From positions 1-40,516 of IMG/VR virus record IMGVR_UViG_3300023284_000693: a stretch of 40,516 nt of DNA; one strand, 5' to 3'. This document shows positions 39,710-40,516 of this stretch, in pieces (position 1 is the stretch's first letter; every line of letters begins with the position of its first letter). The notes under the pieces are model-generated. The model did no database searches. It was given only the letters and a program-made list of their open reading frames with translations, and was not told where the DNA came from. The translations under genes were made by a program, and so were the position numbers. Source of the DNA: a virus.

Positions 39710-39953
39710 TTAAAAATCCTCGCTATTTGAATTGAAAACCCCTCTGTCAATCCCGCTCCCTTGCATATTGCCAGGAGCATTGGCGTTGCAGGTCGCGGGA
39801 TTGTCGGCGAATGATTGGATCGCTTCGTGCCGCTCGGCTGCTATTTGACACCTTGGGGATTGACAGAGAGGCCTCGGTTGTTGGCCTCGGTTGTTGGCCT
39901 TGAGGGGAACTGTAGTCCAGTTGATAGCGGTTGTCAAATGGGCTGGCTGACAT
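39710..39953 (-). pseudogene. Small late gene split by a 13-bp tandem duplication
   Basis: From ATG 39953 the frame gives MSASPFDNRYQLDYSSPQ... but ends early at 39747. Another frame (also reachable from GTG 39964) gives a natural-looking C-terminus (QIAAERHEAIQSFADNPATCNANAPGN... SNSEDF) and stops at 39710, two bases before the next gene. Removing one copy of the 13-bp tandem repeat at 39874-39899 joins the two into one 76-aa frame. So the intact gene is probably broken here by slippage, or is phase-variable, or was mis-assembled. Function unknown; N-terminus shared with the right-end partial gene. Confidence 0.6.
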
Positions 39954-39968
39954 GACTTTTTCACCGTT
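39856..39968. repeat. Left arm of a perfect 113-bp inverted repeat
   Basis: Its reverse complement is base-for-base identical to 40404-40516, which is the last 113 bases of the window. The arm covers the 5' end of the small split gene. Identity ends sharply after AACGGTGA at 39961-39968. Confidence 0.95.
39874..39899. repeat. 13-bp tandem duplication inside coding sequence
   Basis: TCGGTTGTTGGCC occurs twice head to tail (39874-39886, 39887-39899). Because 13 is not divisible by three, copy number changes the reading frame of the - strand gene. The other inverted-repeat arm carries the same two units at 40473-40498. Confidence 0.9.
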
Positions 39969-40017
39969 AATTTTTTTTGCCTGTGAAGTTTTTAGGGTTT
40001 TGCAATTTTTTACCAAA

Positions 40018-40113
40018 TTGCAGTTAATTGCAGAATTGTAGACCCTTACGTTTTTGCAGTTAATTGCAGAATTGTAGTTTATTACATAACTGTAAATTTT
40101 TACGGAATTGTAG
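40018..40113. repeat. Iteron-like 36-bp-period repeats
   Basis: TTGCAGTTAATTGCAGAATTGTAG occurs at 40018-40041 and 40054-40077. A third, partial unit preserves GAATTGTAG ending at 40113, again 36 bp later. The region is AT-rich. Regular direct repeats in an AT-rich intergenic stretch are typical of replication initiator binding sites, but no initiator of the iteron type is identified here. Confidence 0.6.
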
Positions 40114-40225
40114 TTTATTGCGGTTGTGATTTTTTGGGGTCGTGATACGTGCGGAGGGGGGCGAAGGCGTGGACTACGTGGATCTCTGGACACAGGGGGA
40201 CATCGATTCCTAACACTTGATATGC

Positions 40226-40257
40226 CTATTTCCGGTAATATCCATTACCGGAAATAG
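40226..40257. repeat. Perfect 14-bp inverted repeat with 4-base loop
   Basis: CTATTTCCGGTAAT (40226-40239), loop ATCC, then ATTACCGGAAATAG (40244-40257). Could be an operator, a single-strand origin hairpin or an RNA hairpin. No run of T or A follows to suggest a terminator. Confidence 0.7.
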
Positions 40258-40323
40258 CGATCCCTTATAAATCAATGACTTACAAACATTCATGCAAATA
40301 ATTGCAAAACCGAACGGCAGAAA

Positions 40324-40341
40324 GGCACACTAGGTTGTGCC
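40324..40341. promoter_or_regulatory. GGCAC-N8-GTGCC operator
   Basis: GGCAC ACTAGGTT GTGCC, a perfect member of the operator family seen at the left end. A TGACATAATATGTCA palindrome follows at 40345-40359. Confidence 0.6.
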
Positions 40342-40344
40342 ATT

Positions 40345-40382
40345 TGACATAATATGTCAGGGATGGCACTAGATTTAGTGCC
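40345..40382. promoter_or_regulatory. TGACAT palindrome and second right-end operator
   Basis: TGACATAATATGTCA (40345-40359) is perfectly symmetric and contains a TTGACA -35-like sequence (40344-40349). It is followed by GGCAC TAGATTTA GTGCC (40365-40382), extending to TGGCACTA/TAGTGCCA. Together they resemble a regulated promoter for the + strand gene at 40419, though no clear -10 at the right spacing is seen. Confidence 0.55.
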
Positions 40383-40403
40383 ATTTGCCAGGAAATAAGG
40401 GCG

Positions 40404-40516
40404 AACGGTGAAAAAGTCATGTCAGCCAGCCCATTTGACAACCGCTATCAACTGGACTACAGTTCCCCTCAAGGCCAACAACCGAGGCCAACAACCGAGG
40501 CCTCTCTGTCAATCCC
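40404..40516. repeat. Right arm of the 113-bp inverted repeat, at the window end
   Basis: Exact reverse complement of 39856-39968. It stops where the window stops, so its true length is unknown. That coincidence suggests an assembly break at an inverted repeat, though a real inverted duplication is equally possible. Confidence 0.95.
40419..40516 (+). CDS. Partial gene: second copy of the split small gene's 5' end
   Basis: ATG 40419 starts MSASPFDNRYQLDYSSPQGQ..., identical to the start of the - strand gene at 39953 because both lie in the inverted-repeat arms. It runs off the window after about 32 codons. Upstream it has its own leader (AAATAAGGGCGAACGGTGAAAAAGTC) and operators. It also carries the 13-bp tandem duplication. 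Whether a complete second copy exists depends on sequence beyond the window. Confidence 0.45.
   Translation, partial: MSASPFDNRYQLDYSSPQGQQPRPTTEASLSI

Larger units (their letters stand above)
39969..40403. promoter_or_regulatory. Non-coding region between the inverted-repeat arms
   Basis: This 435-bp stretch has no convincing gene. From left to right it holds AT-rich 36-bp-period repeats, a perfect 14-bp inverted repeat at 40226-40257, a TGACATAATATGTCA palindrome, and two GGCAC-N8-GTGCC operators. It separates the head of the late (-) cluster from the partial + strand gene at 40419. It has the look of a divergent promoter/operator block, possibly with a replication origin. Confidence 0.65.

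Noticed and set aside
40018-40113. 36-bp repeats as a CRISPR array
   Set aside because: Only two exact units and one partial; the 12-bp 'spacers' are too short and no cas genes are present.
39747-40193. A 148-codon - strand frame running through the 36-bp repeats
   Set aside because: Its first half is an artefact of repeats (INYNSAIN-like low complexity); no ribosome site at its first ATG. The internal ATG 39953 is used instead.
40226-40257. Hairpin as a transcription terminator
   Set aside because: No T-run on either strand after the stem.
1-40516. Terminal direct repeat or circular overlap between window ends
   Set aside because: The first ~100 bases do not recur at the end; only the inverted repeat is found there.
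1-40516. tRNA genes, integrase, phage RNA polymerase
   Set aside because: No cloverleaf-like sequence and no ORF with tyrosine/serine recombinase or T7-type RNA polymerase motifs was seen.

Overview
This window looks like most of the genome of a tailed bacteriophage (Caudoviricetes), probably short-tailed (podovirus-like), infecting a Gram-negative bacterium. The morphology call rests on a gp4/gp11-type tail adaptor, an N4-gp56-type major capsid protein, a run of large internal-virion-like proteins, and no tape measure, tail tube or sheath. The Gram-negative call rests on an M15 peptidoglycan peptidase next to a coiled-coil/TM holin-like protein and on a lipobox protein. I see no integrase, no phage RNA polymerase, no tRNA and no CRISPR array, so transcription probably uses host RNA polymerase.

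Layout. Bases 1-537 are a non-coding control region rich in palindromes. From 538 to 16839 all genes but one are on the + strand. First comes a tight array of about 24 small, mostly unknown early genes with ATGA overlaps; it includes a C5-methyltransferase-like protein, a lipoprotein, a cupin-like protein and a Topo VI-A/Spo11-like Toprim protein. The only opposing gene is a small HTH regulator (about 7812-8018, -). Then comes the replication module: Lys/Ala-rich acidic-tailed protein, DUF2800 nuclease-like, DUF2815 ssDNA-binding-like, DNA polymerase A split into exonuclease and polymerase ORFs, primase-helicase, VRR-NUC nuclease, SNF2-like helicase. From 16836 to 39953 all genes are on the - strand and read in the order: frame-disrupted small gene, RyR-domain protein, two unknowns, small and large terminase, a structural protein, portal, small protein, scaffold, major capsid, two tandem paralogous decoration-like proteins, unknown, tail adaptor, fibre-like proteins, beta-propeller proteins, zinc ribbon, fibre-tip-like, GNAT, three internal-virion-like proteins, a three-module LamG fibre, holin-like and M15 endolysin. 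The + and - clusters converge and overlap at 16836-16839.

Control architecture. A perfect GGCAC-N8-GTGCC palindrome recurs at 247, 441, 474, 5814, 40324 and 40365, with a one-mismatch copy at 337. One copy lies exactly between the -35 and -10 of a good sigma70-like promoter at 467-496. These look like operators for one phage repressor/activator controlling the early cluster from both window ends. A second motif, AACCGAG, recurs in leaders just before start codons on both strands.

Right end. The last 113 bases are a perfect inverted copy of 39856-39968, enclosing 435 bp that hold AT-rich 36-bp-period repeats, a perfect 14-bp inverted repeat and two operators. The arms carry the start of a gene containing a 13-bp tandem duplication that splits its reading frame. 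This may be a real origin/switch region or an assembly or amplification artefact; reads spanning the end would decide.
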